A DNA stretch of 64,000 nt from Burkholderiales bacterium (GTDB lineage: Bacteria; Pseudomonadota; Gammaproteobacteria; Burkholderiales; Burkholderiaceae_D). Of this stretch, positions 15,310 through 24,770 are shown piece by piece (the first letter of the stretch is position 1; every line of letters begins with the position of its first letter). The position numbers were made by a program, and so were the translations under genes. The notes beneath the pieces were generated by a model. It was not told the DNA's origin. It was given only the letters and a program-made list of their open reading frames with translations, and did not search any database. The DNA is taken from contig JACPWS010000047.1 of assembly GCA_016196925.1 (NCBI GenBank), positions 1 to 64,000 of the forward strand, read 5' to 3'.

Positions 15310-18003
15310 ATGCACAACGACATAGATTGCAGCAAAAAGGTGGACCACTTGCTGGAAACTTTCCAGACCGACGAAGACGCCTTGCTCAAGCGTCTGGACG
15401 ATCTCGGCTTTACCGGACAAGACGCGCGCCAGCTGGCGGAACTCGGCCCCCTGTTAGAGCAGCATCAGGAAAGTTTCAGCGCCGCCCTGTTCTCGCATAT
15501 CAATGGCAGTCCCGACTTGAAAAGCCTGACCGACGAAGCGAACACGCCGCGCATGCGCGATGGCCAGCTCCGGTATTTCCGCACCCTGACCGCCGGCAAC
15601 TACGATCATGCTTACGTGCGCGACCGCCTGCGCATAGGCATCGTTCACCAACATCTGGGCCTAGGACATGCCGCTTATCTGGCCAGCTATCAACAATATC
15701 TGGCCGCCGTCTGGCCGGTGCTGTGGGAAGTCAGCGCACACAATCATGAACGCTATCGCGGCTATCTCAGCGCCTTAACAAAAATTATCCTGTTCGATAT
15801 CGGCCTGGAACTGGATTCCTATTCTTATTCGGAAAAAGCGGCGCTGACCGAAGCCAAAAATGCGCATGAGCAATTGCAGGAAGAATATATCTTCCACCAA
15901 AAACACGACGAACTGACCGGCCTGCCGAATCGCCACCTGTTAAACGACCGCATACAGCAAGCCCTGCAACTGGCAGAAAAAAACGCGAGCACCTTCGCGC
16001 TATTGCATCTGGGGCTGGACAACTTCAAACTGATCAACGATGGCATGGGTTACGCCAACGGCAATCTGGTCTTGAAAACCATCGCCGACCGCCTGCGTCA
16101 TTGCATCCACGAAGCCGATACCGTGTCCTATTTCGGTAGCGACGAATTTGTTTTGGTTCTCAAGGATTTTGAAAATAGCGCGCATATCGCCGCCGTGTGC
16201 GAAAGAATAGCGCAGGCCATCGCCGCCCCGCTGCAACTCAATGACAAGGAACTGCACTTGTCGTGCTGCACAGGAATAGCGCTCTATCCGCAAGACGGAA
16301 AACATGGCGAAGAGCTATCCACCTTCGCCGATATCGCCCTGCATAAGGCCAAGGATCTGGGGCACGGCCATTTCCAGTTTTATTCATCCCGCATGAATGA
16401 AATTACCCGCGAGCGCATCGATATCGCCAGCGATTTGCACCAGGCCATCGCGCATGGTGGATTGACTTTGCATTACCAGCCGAAAGCCGATCTCCGGACC
16501 GGCAAAGTGGTGGGTCTGGAAGCGCTGGCACGCTGGGAGCATCCCGTGCGCGGCACGATCTCCCCGTCTTATTTCGTCCCTATCGCCGAAGAATCGGGGC
16601 TGATAGAAAAACTCGGCGACTGGGTCATCATGCAAGCCTGCCGAGATATCCAGGCGTGGACTAGCGCCGGGATAGAGGCGCCATGCGTTGCGCTGAATGT
16701 CTCGCCCAGGCAACTACAGGATGCGTCCTTCGCGACCAAACTGTCCGGCATGCTTGCCGGCATGAATATCGACACCGGTAAAATTTCGCTGGAAATCACA
16801 GAAAGCATCTTGCTGGGTCACACCGACGCGATCGACCGCATGCTGGAGGAATTCAAGAAGCATGGATTTGCCTTATCGCTCGATGATTTTGGCACCGGCT
16901 ATTCTGCATTGAGTTACCTAAAACGTTTTCCCTTCGATTATGTAAAAATAGATCAGTCCTTCGTCAAGGAATTGCCCCGCAATACCGATGACGTGTCGAT
17001 TTCAAAAGCCATCATTTCCATGGCGCACAGCCTTGGTATACAAGTCATTGCCGAAGGCGTGGAAACCGAGGCCCAATGCGAATTCCTCAGCAATAATATG
17101 TGCGATCAGATACAAGGATATTTTTTTTCCAAGCCTTTGCCTATGGAACAAATCACATCTTTCCTGCGCGCGGAATCACGATTAGAAAGGCATTTGTTAC
17201 GTATGGAGAAGCCTGAACGTACCCTGCTGCTGGTCGATGACGAGCCGAATATACTAGCGGCGCTGAAGCGTCTGTTGCGGCGCGACGGCTATCAAATCCT
17301 GACGGCGACCGGCGGCCATGAAGGCCTGGAAATTCTAGAGACGACCAAGGTCGATGTCATCATTTCCGACCAGAGAATGCCAGCCATGACGGGCGTAGAA
17401 TTTTTGCGCCATGCAAAAAAATCCTATCCGGATACCGTGCGCATCGTGCTGTCCGGGTACACCGAACTGCAATACATTACCGACGCCATCAACGAAGGGG
17501 CGATTTACAAATTCCTGACCAAACCCTGGGATGACGAGCAGCTGCGGGCCAACATCCAGGAAGCCTTTCATTACAAGGAAATGGAAGATGAAAATCGCCG
17601 GCTGAACCTGCAGATTCAAACCACAAATCAGGAACTGGCATCGGCCAACCGCCAACTGGCCGACATGCTCAGGCAAAAACAGATGCAGATCAATCGCGAC
17701 GAAGTCAGCCTGAATATCGCGCGCGAAGTCTTGCAATATGTTCCGCTGCCCCTAATCGCCATCGACGATGAGGAATTAGTCGTGTTCTTGAACGACTCGG
17801 CGACATCGATCTTCCCCGAATCCATCCCGGTATTGGGCAATCACATAGCAAGCGTCGTGCCGGAATTGAGCGGACAAGTGGCGCAACACGCAGAGGGCGA
17901 GCTGTTTCCGGTGATGGTCAATGAGCGTACTTATATGGTGAACTGGAAAAACATGGGAGAACGATCGCGCTCCAGAGGAAAAATTATCATTTTGAATCGG
18001 TAA
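15310..18003 (+). CDS. Globin-coupled GGDEF-EAL-receiver-PAS signalling protein
   Basis: About 897 residues. I prefer the ATG at 15310 because GAAGAAAT precedes it; an in-frame ATG at 15274 would add 12 residues. Residue numbers here use the longer form. A globin sensor domain covers about 20-180, with the proximal-histidine motif IGIVHQHLGL (His125). A GGDEF domain (about 208-370) has the degenerate signature FGSDEF, with GYANGN in place of GHxxGD, so cyclase activity is doubtful. An intact EAL phosphodiesterase domain (about 385-635) has EALARW, LNVSPRQL, EITES, LDDFGTGYS and IAEGVE. A receiver domain (about 648-765) has phospho-acceptor Asp699 and Lys750, and then come a coiled coil and a PAS-like tail. 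It probably couples O2 or NO binding and phosphorylation to c-di-GMP breakdown. Confidence 0.88.
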   Translation: MHNDIDCSKKVDHLLETFQTDEDALLKRLDDLGFTGQDARQLAELGPLLEQHQESFSAALFSHINGSPDLKSLTDEANTPRMRDGQLRYFRTLTAGNYDHAYVRDRLRIGIVHQHLGLGHAAYLASYQQYLAAVWPVLWEVSAHNHERYRGYLSALTKIILFDIGLELDSYSYSEKAALTEAKNAHEQLQEEYIFHQKHDELTGLPNRHLLNDRIQQALQLAEKNASTFALLHLGLDNFKLINDGMGYANGNLVLKTIADRLRHCIHEADTVSYFGSDEFVLVLKDFENSAHIAAVCERIAQAIAAPLQLNDKELHLSCCTGIALYPQDGKHGEELSTFADIALHKAKDLGHGHFQFYSSRMNEITRERIDIASDLHQAIAHGGLTLHYQPKADLRTGKVVGLEALARWEHPVRGTISPSYFVPIAEESGLIEKLGDWVIMQACRDIQAWTSAGIEAPCVALNVSPRQLQDASFATKLSGMLAGMNIDTGKISLEITESILLGHTDAIDRMLEEFKKHGFALSLDDFGTGYSALSYLKRFPFDYVKIDQSFVKELPRNTDDVSISKAIISMAHSLGIQVIAEGVETEAQCEFLSNNMCDQIQGYFFSKPLPMEQITSFLRAESRLERHLLRMEKPERTLLLVDDEPNILAALKRLLRRDGYQILTATGGHEGLEILETTKVDVIISDQRMPAMTGVEFLRHAKKSYPDTVRIVLSGYTELQYITDAINEGAIYKFLTKPWDDEQLRANIQEAFHYKEMEDENRRLNLQIQTTNQELASANRQLADMLRQKQMQINRDEVSLNIAREVLQYVPLPLIAIDDEELVVFLNDSATSIFPESIPVLGNHIASVVPELSGQVAQHAEGELFPVMVNERTYMVNWKNMGERSRSRGKIIILNR

Positions 18004-18193
18004 GGAACAAGCCGGAGACGATCGTGTTTGTTCATCGTCCGTATCGGTACGAGCGCAGCGCCGCGCTTTTCACCGGCAGCGCGGGCGCAGCCGACCTGAC
18101 AGACGCTGCTTGCGCGCCGATTGCTTACCATGCCGAAAAACAATTTAAAAAATTCAGCAAAATCCCGCTCGACTAAAGATAGTGTGAGAAGCG

Positions 18194-19750
18194 ATGAATA
18201 AAGAGACCACTGGCTTACCGGAAAATGTGCCGGGCGCTGCAACGGCAGAAGCGGACAGGGATGCTCCCCGTCATCCGAGGATTTTATTTTCGAAAGAAAA
18301 AATCGATACCGAAGCGCTCAACAAGATGGGCGTGGAGCTCGCACAATTTCTTGACAGCAGCCCGGTTCCCACTTTTGTGCTTGATGCCAATCATGTCATC
18401 ACGCACTGGAACAAAGCCTGCGAATATGTGCTCGGCTATTCCGCGGCCGCCATGATAGCGACACAAAAACAGTGGAAGCCGTTTTATCGCGAAAGCCGTG
18501 CGGTGCTGGCGGATCTGATCTTGTACCAGCAGACAGAAGAGCAGCTGCAAAAACAATACCGCAATCAATTCAAACCGTCGCAAATGATCAAAGGCGCCTA
18601 CGAAGCAACCGACTTTTTCCCCAACCTCGGAGAGAGCGGATTGTGGCTGCACTTTACCGCCGCGCCTTTGTATAACGATAACGGCGAGATCATCGGCGCC
18701 ATAGAAACGCTGGAAGATGTCAGCGAGCGCCGCGGTGCAGAAAATGCGTTGCGGCTGGCGCATGACAACCTCGAAACCCTGGTCAAGAAACGCACCATAC
18801 AACTGGCCGTAGCCAATCTCAAGCTGGAGGCCGACATACAGCAGCGGGAAGCGGTTGAAAGCGAATTAATACGACGCAACACCGAGCTGACCGAACTGAA
18901 CGCCAAGCTCACGATGGCCCAGGAGCAGTTGCTGCAATCGGAAAAACTGGCGTCCATAGGCCAGCTCGCGGCCGGCGTGGCGCATGAAATTAACAATCCG
19001 GTCGGCTATATTTTTTCGAATTTCGGCACGCTGGAAAATTACATCGCCGACCTGTTTGAAATTCTGACGTCCTATGAAGCGGCCGAGTCCCACATAAGCT
19101 CTTCAGCCGTTCTCGCGCAATTGCAGGAAGTAAAAGCGCAGCGCGAGCTGGAGTTTTTAAAAGAAGACATACCCGAATTAATGGCGCAATCCAAGGAAGG
19201 GATCGCCAGGGTGCGTAAGATAGTTCAGGATCTAAAGGATTTTTCCAGAGTCGATACCAACCAGGAATGGCAATGGACTAACCTTCACCACGGCATAGAT
19301 TCGACTTTAAACATCGTCAATAATGAAATCAAATACAAGGCCGATGTCGTCAAAGAATACGGCGACATTCCCGACGTCGAGTGTCTTTCTTCACAAATCA
19401 ATCAAGTCATCATGAACCTGGTTGTCAATGCCTCGCACGCGATAACGGGCGAAAGAGGGAAAATTTTGATACGCACCAGCGCGGACGACGAAAATGTCAT
19501 GATAGAAGTCAGCGACAACGGCAGCGGCATTCCCAAAGAACATGTCTCGCGCATCTTCGACCCTTTTTTCACCACCAAACCGATAGGGAAAGGCACCGGC
19601 TTAGGGCTCTCGCTCTCCTACGGGATTATTCAAAAACATCATGGAAAAATCAGTGTTTCCAGCGAATTGGGCAAGGGAACCAGTTTTTTTATCAGTTTGC
19701 CGATCAAACATGTCGATACCGCCGATAGCGATGAAAGTTCATCCGCATGA
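18194..19750 (+). CDS. PAS-domain sensor histidine kinase, second copy
   Basis: 518 residues, soluble, with GAGAAG upstream as ribosome binding site. A PAS domain (about 45-180) is interrupted by an inserted helical segment near 105-130. A long coiled coil spans about 185-250. The phosphoacceptor helix is [12 protein letters not shown] with His264, and the ATPase domain has NLVVNASHAI, VSDNGSGIP, FDPFFTTKP and [11 protein letters not shown]. It is closely related to the kinase at 13846, suggesting duplication within the locus. It overlaps the next gene by four bases (ATGA), so it is cotranscribed with two receiver proteins, which are its probable phosphorylation targets. Confidence 0.9.
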   Translation: MNKETTGLPENVPGAATAEADRDAPRHPRILFSKEKIDTEALNKMGVELAQFLDSSPVPTFVLDANHVITHWNKACEYVLGYSAAAMIATQKQWKPFYRESRAVLADLILYQQTEEQLQKQYRNQFKPSQMIKGAYEATDFFPNLGESGLWLHFTAAPLYNDNGEIIGAIETLEDVSERRGAENALRLAHDNLETLVKKRTIQLAVANLKLEADIQQREAVESELIRRNTELTELNAKLTMAQEQLLQSEKLASIGQLAAGVAHEINNPVGYIFSNFGTLENYIADLFEILTSYEAAESHISSSAVLAQLQEVKAQRELEFLKEDIPELMAQSKEGIARVRKIVQDLKDFSRVDTNQEWQWTNLHHGIDSTLNIVNNEIKYKADVVKEYGDIPDVECLSSQINQVIMNLVVNASHAITGERGKILIRTSADDENVMIEVSDNGSGIPKEHVSRIFDPFFTTKPIGKGTGLGLSLSYGIIQKHHGKISVSSELGKGTSFFISLPIKHVDTADSDESSSA

Positions 19751-21060
19751 ATGAAGAACAAAACCGCGATAGCGCGCCGAGAATACTCTGCGTTGACGAT
19801 GAGCCGAATATTTTGTCTTCGCTGCGCCGCCTATTCAGAACCAAAGGCTACCAGGTCCTGACCGCCAATGGCGGGCATGAAGGCTTGGCCGTACTTGAAA
19901 CGGAAAACGTGGATCTGGTCATATCGGATATGCGTATGCCGGTAATGGATGGGGCGGTATTCCTCGAGCATGTCAGGGCGCGCTGGCCAGATACGATACG
20001 CTTGCTGTTAACCGGGTTTTCCGACGTTCAATCGATTATCGACGCGATCAATCGCGGTGAAATTTACCGCTATATCGCCAAGCCCTGGGATGACAACGAT
20101 ATCGTGCTGGTGGTCAGGCAAGCGCTGGAACGTAAAGCCTTAGAGCGGGAAAAGCAAAGGCTGGAAGAATTAACGCAGCGGCAAAATGAAGAATTAAAAG
20201 CCTTGAACGCCAGCCTGGAGAGCAAGGTAGAAGAGCGCACCGCCGAACTCAGGCGGGCGCACGAAAGCCTGCTACACGTCAATGAAAAGCTCAAGAATAG
20301 CTTCCTGACCTCGATCAAGGTTTTTTCCAATGTCATAGAAATGCGCGGCGGCAAGCTGGCAGGGCATACCCGCCGCGTCGCCGACCTGGCCAGAAAAATC
20401 GCCAGGAAACTGGGCCTGGAAGCGCGCGAGGTGCAAGAAATTTTTGTTGCCGGATTATTGGCGGACATAGGAAAAATCGGTTTTTCCGACGAACTGCTGG
20501 CCACCCCGGTCAGTCAGCTAAACAGCGAGCAATTAGGGCAATTTCATAAACACACGGTACGCGCCGAACAATTGCTGATGCCGCTGGAAGACTTGCAAGC
20601 GACCGCTAAAATTTTGCGCTCGCAACATGAGCGCTTCGACGGCCTCGGCTTCCCGGACGGCTTGAAAGACACGGACATCCCGCTCGGGGCCCGCATTCTG
20701 GCCTTAGCCAGCGACTACGACAATCTGCAAATCGGCAGCCTGGTGCCGCGCCGCCTGCATCCCGACGATGCCCAGGCAGTCATCCTGCGCGGCGCCGGCA
20801 ATCGCTACGACGAAAAAGTGGTCGCCGCTTTCAAGCATGTCGCCAGCAACAGCGTCGACGACATCGAAGAAGTGGAGCTCACGGTCACCAAACTGCGGCC
20901 GGACATGGTGCTCGCCGCCGACATCATTACCAAAGAAGGCATCTTGCTGTTGCCGGCGGATCACGTGCTGGATCAACACTTGATAGACAAGCTGAAATTG
21001 TATGACACTTCCGGCGGCGCTAAGTTGACTGCGCGAATTCGTGAACACAGGAGAAAATAA
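19747..21060 (+). CDS. Response regulator with degenerate HD-GYP output domain
   Basis: 437 residues. The receiver domain is at about 10-125 (CVDDEPNI, phospho-acceptor Asp61, IAKPWD). A coiled coil spans about 125-185. An HD-GYP-like domain covers about 190-360, followed by a short C-terminal beta-rich segment (KLRPDMVLAADI). In the HD-GYP core, the expected HD dyad reads LLADIGKIG, so the metal-binding His is replaced by Ala239, and the GYP motif reads HERFDGLGFPDGL. His207, His267/269 and His294 remain. A loss of c-di-GMP hydrolysis with retained binding or protein interaction is likely, but this is inferred. The start overlaps the kinase stop (ATGA), and the stop overlaps the next start (TAATG). 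Confidence 0.88.
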   Translation: MNEEQNRDSAPRILCVDDEPNILSSLRRLFRTKGYQVLTANGGHEGLAVLETENVDLVISDMRMPVMDGAVFLEHVRARWPDTIRLLLTGFSDVQSIIDAINRGEIYRYIAKPWDDNDIVLVVRQALERKALEREKQRLEELTQRQNEELKALNASLESKVEERTAELRRAHESLLHVNEKLKNSFLTSIKVFSNVIEMRGGKLAGHTRRVADLARKIARKLGLEAREVQEIFVAGLLADIGKIGFSDELLATPVSQLNSEQLGQFHKHTVRAEQLLMPLEDLQATAKILRSQHERFDGLGFPDGLKDTDIPLGARILALASDYDNLQIGSLVPRRLHPDDAQAVILRGAGNRYDEKVVAAFKHVASNSVDDIEEVELTVTKLRPDMVLAADIITKEGILLLPADHVLDQHLIDKLKLYDTSGGAKLTARIREHRRK

Positions 21061-21590
21061 TGCATCGCATTTTATTACTGGATGATGAGCAAAACGTCTT
21101 ATACGCCCTGCAAAGAAGTCTGCGTCAGGTTGCGCGCGATATGGAACTGAAGATAGAGTTGTTTACCTCGCCCGAGGCGGCGGTGCAACGCCTGAGCGAG
21201 GCGGCTTTCGATTTTGTGGTGGCCGATTATCACATGCCGACCTTGAACGGCGTGGATTTCCTGAAGATGACGAAAGAGCTGCAACCGGATGCCGTGCGCC
21301 TGATGTTAAGCGCCTCAGCCGATTTCAACACCATCATGGGCGCGATCAACGAAGCCGAGGTATTCCGTTACATCGCCAAGCCATGGGATCCAGAAGAACT
21401 GAAAGAAACCATCGCCGAGGCCGGCAAGCGGCGCGAACAAATGCTGGAAGACCGGCGTCTGGCGGATGAGTTGCGGGTGCAGCGCGGAGAGATGTCGCCG
21501 CAAGAACAGGAAGCGAAACGGCTGGAAGAAAGCGACCCCGGCATCACCAAGGTAAAGTGGGGGCCGGACGGTTCGGTGCTGCTCGATTGA
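21060..21590 (+). CDS. Stand-alone receiver-domain response regulator
   Basis: 176 residues. The receiver domain occupies about 1-125: LLLDDEQNVL acidic pocket, phospho-acceptor Asp56 in VVADYHMP, and the IAKPWDPEELKE lysine motif. The C-terminal 50 residues are charged and probably helical, ending in KVKWGPDGSVLLD, with no recognisable output domain. It is translationally coupled to the HD-GYP-like gene (one-base overlap). It may act as a phosphate shuttle or sink for the two kinases of this block. Confidence 0.85.
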   Translation: MHRILLLDDEQNVLYALQRSLRQVARDMELKIELFTSPEAAVQRLSEAAFDFVVADYHMPTLNGVDFLKMTKELQPDAVRLMLSASADFNTIMGAINEAEVFRYIAKPWDPEELKETIAEAGKRREQMLEDRRLADELRVQRGEMSPQEQEAKRLEESDPGITKVKWGPDGSVLLD

Positions 21591-21598
21591 TCCTGCCA

Positions 21599-21637
21599 AA
21601 AAAAACCCGTCGCCGGCCACTGCCGACGACGGGTTTT
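21599..21637. terminator. Bidirectional intrinsic terminator between convergent genes
   Basis: AAAACCCGTCGCCGGC pairs with GCCGACGACGGGTTTT, with A and T runs on both sides. It lies between the plus-strand receiver gene and the minus-strand TonB-receptor stop codon, and can serve both. Confidence 0.85.
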
Positions 21638-21655
21638 CTCAACACGGCTCAATAA

Positions 21656-24319
21656 TTACATCTTGTAATTCACGCCGAACAGGATCTGACGGCCATACTT
21701 CTGGTAGCCGCGTGGACGATCCGGCGTACCGGAGTAAGTCTGGAACGCGGTGTCGGTCAGGTTATTCACCTGGAACAACAGCGATGCGCCCTTGGCGAAG
21801 CCGGTGCTGAAGTCATAACCCAACTGCAGGTCAAAAACATTGTCTGCCTTCACGAAGGTCAATTCGTTTTGACCGCCTGGGCCACCGATTTCGCCGACGA
21901 AGTCGCTACGATAACGCTCGCTCAAACGTGCTGAGTAGCCGTATTTTTCGTAATAGACCGTGATGTTTCTGACGTTCCTGGACAAGCCCGGCAAAGGAAC
22001 CGACTGATCGCCGAAACGGCTATTCTTGATGCTGATCGCGCTATTGGTCAGCGACAGGTTAGCCGTCAGACCGAAACCATCGAGTGCCGGTGTAATCAAC
22101 TCGAAAGGCAGAGAAACCGCCAACTCCAGACCTTCCAGCTTGCCGCCCTGGCCATTCACAGGCTGCGTGAAGGTACCGATATTGGTCGTCGCCCCCGCGA
22201 TGTTCATAGAAGAGAAATCGTACGGAGTCGTCTGTTTGTAGATATACGATTTCAAGTCTTTATAGAATACGGCGGCAGACACATAAGCCTTCTTGCCGAA
22301 ATATTTCTCGTAAGACAGGTCGATATAATCGGCTCTCCATGGATCGAGTTGGGCGTTGCCGCCGTTGCCGCTGGGCGTACCGGTTTTACCATTGGACAAA
22401 CCGACTTCACGGGCCGCATTCAATTCGTCGAGCTTGGCGCGGGCGATAGAGCGACCCAGACCCAGGCGTACCACTTGTTCGCCCGAGAAATTCGCCGCCA
22501 GATTCAGGCTAGGCAAGACGTCATCGTAAGCCTTGCCGTCGGTGATAGGCACCAGGGCGGCGATAGGCCAGGACAACAAAGCGTTGGAAGTAGAACTTTG
22601 ATCGGTATGCACCATTTGCACGCCGACGTTACCTGTCACCGGAATCGAGAATGCCGTCGTTTCCAGATTCAGCTTGCCGTAACCGGTCGTCACTTTTTCC
22701 GTCAGCGACCAGTTCTTGGTGGCGCCCCAAGGATTCAGGACTACCGGCGTGTAAGGACCGAAATTGGCGCTCAGTACGGCCGGAATATCCCAGCTCAGCG
22801 AACTCGGGAAGCCTACCGAACTCAGGTCTTGCGGTGCATTCAAGACCGCAGGCGAGAAGGTGCCGGCGCCGATTTTAGAAAAACCGGTTTCCAGGTGTTC
22901 CTTGGTCTTGTCGCGCTTGGAATAATTGACGCCGACTTCCGCGCTGGTGATGAAACCATCGCTAAAGTCGCGCTTCAGGCTGAAGCGTATCGAATTGAGC
23001 TTATCGGTCAACGCAGGCGCATTGACATAACCGTCGCCGAATTTTCCGCCGATCGCGATAGCTGCCGGGTCGGACAGGCTGTCGGCAAACGTAAATGTAG
23101 GGATAGACTGACCGTTGTTGTAGTTATAGCGGATATTCTGTGCGCCACGGCCGGAGTTGATCTCTATCAGTTTTTCATGAATATTGGCGGAAGAATGGCT
23201 GAAGTCGGCCACGGCTGTCCAGTTATTCGCTGTGAATTTGTTTTTCCAGCCGAACGCGGTAATTTCGCTGTCTTTCGTCAACGAATTATTGCGTATCACC
23301 GGGCTGGCGTTGATGTCGCCGGCGACCGCCAGACCGTTGAGCACGGTCAGGTTTGAGAAAGTCGCGCCCGACCAGGATTCAAACGGGATTTCAACGCCGC
23401 GTCTGATTTCATTTTGCTCGAGCTTGGAATGGTAAGCATCGAACGTCGAAGTAAACGATTTCGACGGTTTCCATTCCACGACACCGATCAAGCCGTCGCG
23501 CTTGGAATTGCCGGTATATACGATGGCCTTGACGCCTTGCGGCGCTTTGACGCCGGCCGGCACGCCTTTGACGCCGTCGACCCAGTTCCAGGTTTCGAAG
23601 AAGTTATTGACGTTCGGTTTGTCGCTGTGCGCGAAACCGAGCGCCACGCCTAAAGTGCGGTTGGCGAATTGATCGATATACGAGACGCTGAAGCGGTTGC
23701 CCGTGCTCGGAGAACCGGCGCTTTCGCTGCCCAGGGAATTTTTCTCGCCGCGCGCATTCAACGCGATGGTACGGCCGCCAAAAGCGAGCGGGCTGACCGT
23801 CTGCAGATCGACCGTACCGGACAAGCCCTGGCCGACCAAGGAGGCGTCACCGGTTTTGTACACGGTGGCGGCGCTGATCAATTCGGACGGATACTGATCG
23901 TATTCAACGATACGGCTGGCGCTGGTACTGACTTGCTCGCGGCCATTCAGCGTGACCGTCGACAAATCGCCGGAAGTGCCGCGTATGCTGATTTGCTGCG
24001 CTTGTCCATTGACGCGCTGCGCAGACAAACCAGGCAAGCGCGCCAGCGATTCGGCGATGCTGGTATCCGGCAATTTGCCTATATCTTCGGCAGAAATCGA
24101 CTCGACGATGGAATCCGCGTTTTTCTTGACCGAAATCGCATCTTCAATACCGCGGCGGATACCGGTCACTACCACGGTATTGGTCGGCGCTTCTTGCGCG
24201 CTAGCGATATCCGACATCCCTATCATCAAAACAGCGCAACCGGCTGCCACAGGACTCAATTTGAAAGCAAAGCGGTTCAAGGTCTGGCCCTGTTGACGCT
24301 TCTTTGTAGCTTGTTTCAT
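21656..24319 (-). CDS. TonB-dependent outer-membrane receptor, probably for maltodextrins
   Basis: 887 residues starting at MKQATKKRQQ. The ATG at 24319 follows a good GAGGGGAG ribosome binding site. A signal peptide ends near DIASAQ, followed by a TonB-box-like segment NTVVVTGIR. The plug domain (about 50-170) has DIGKLPDTSIAESLARLPG, and the beta-barrel runs to the end with the terminal aromatic-rich strand RQILFGVNYKM. It belongs to the class found in carbohydrate-uptake loci of TonB-rich proteobacteria. The nearby amylase, alpha-glucosidase and maltose phosphorylase suggest maltodextrins as substrate. It is separated from those genes by the signalling block but likely shares regulation through the TGTAGT/ACTACA motif. 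Confidence 0.9.
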   Translation of the reverse strand: MKQATKKRQQGQTLNRFAFKLSPVAAGCAVLMIGMSDIASAQEAPTNTVVVTGIRRGIEDAISVKKNADSIVESISAEDIGKLPDTSIAESLARLPGLSAQRVNGQAQQISIRGTSGDLSTVTLNGREQVSTSASRIVEYDQYPSELISAATVYKTGDASLVGQGLSGTVDLQTVSPLAFGGRTIALNARGEKNSLGSESAGSPSTGNRFSVSYIDQFANRTLGVALGFAHSDKPNVNNFFETWNWVDGVKGVPAGVKAPQGVKAIVYTGNSKRDGLIGVVEWKPSKSFTSTFDAYHSKLEQNEIRRGVEIPFESWSGATFSNLTVLNGLAVAGDINASPVIRNNSLTKDSEITAFGWKNKFTANNWTAVADFSHSSANIHEKLIEINSGRGAQNIRYNYNNGQSIPTFTFADSLSDPAAIAIGGKFGDGYVNAPALTDKLNSIRFSLKRDFSDGFITSAEVGVNYSKRDKTKEHLETGFSKIGAGTFSPAVLNAPQDLSSVGFPSSLSWDIPAVLSANFGPYTPVVLNPWGATKNWSLTEKVTTGYGKLNLETTAFSIPVTGNVGVQMVHTDQSSTSNALLSWPIAALVPITDGKAYDDVLPSLNLAANFSGEQVVRLGLGRSIARAKLDELNAAREVGLSNGKTGTPSGNGGNAQLDPWRADYIDLSYEKYFGKKAYVSAAVFYKDLKSYIYKQTTPYDFSSMNIAGATTNIGTFTQPVNGQGGKLEGLELAVSLPFELITPALDGFGLTANLSLTNSAISIKNSRFGDQSVPLPGLSRNVRNITVYYEKYGYSARLSERYRSDFVGEIGGPGGQNELTFVKADNVFDLQLGYDFSTGFAKGASLLFQVNNLTDTAFQTYSGTPDRPRGYQKYGRQILFGVNYKM

Positions 24320-24449
24320 GAAATCTCCCCTCACTCTTTTATCTGAGCAACACACTTCCAGCAAAACCGCTCGCCAATCGACAGGCGGGATACAGAACCT
24401 AATGTTCCAAAACGATTTTGTACTAAAACTAGATGCAGTGTCAAATTGA

Positions 24450-24478
24450 GACTACAGAAAACTACAAACAAAACTACA
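24450..24478. promoter_or_regulatory. Cluster of ACTACA half-sites upstream of the TonB receptor
   Basis: ACTACA occurs at 24451, 24461 and 24473, at intervals of 10 and 12 bp (about one helical turn). It lies 130-160 bp upstream of the receptor start codon. It appears related to the palindromic sites at 24551-24582. Confidence 0.45.
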
Positions 24479-24550
24479 CTCAGCAAACAGAATTGCCTCG
24501 ATTGCTACGATTACCGTTGCGTTTACTCCACATAACAAGATATTAATGAA

Positions 24551-24582
24551 TGTAGTACAACTACTTTATGTAGCTAAACTAC
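24551..24582. promoter_or_regulatory. Tandem TGTAGT/ACTAC palindromes upstream of the TonB receptor
   Basis: GTAGTACAACTAC (24552-24564) and GTAGCTAAACTAC (24570-24582) have centres 18 bp apart. The second closely matches the site in front of the MFS transporter. The rest of the gap to 24770 is AT-rich with no further feature I can name. Confidence 0.55.
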
Positions 24583-24770
24583 CCAATTCCACCTATGTGC
24601 GTCGCTGAAATTTGAGGAAACTCAATAAAACGGATGATTTATCCGAAAGCCAGCGCCAAATAAAAAAGGGAGATGCATATTTTTCGCATCCCCCTTCTAT
24701 TTGTCGCTTTTTCCCGGCTAACGCTGCATCACTTACCAGCCCGATCTGAGCGCGCGAGCCGGCGTAACGC

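Noticed and set aside
16160-16180. Active diguanylate cyclase site in the globin protein
   Set aside because: The signature is GSDEF and the GHxxGD segment is GYANGN, so activity is unlikely, though not excluded.
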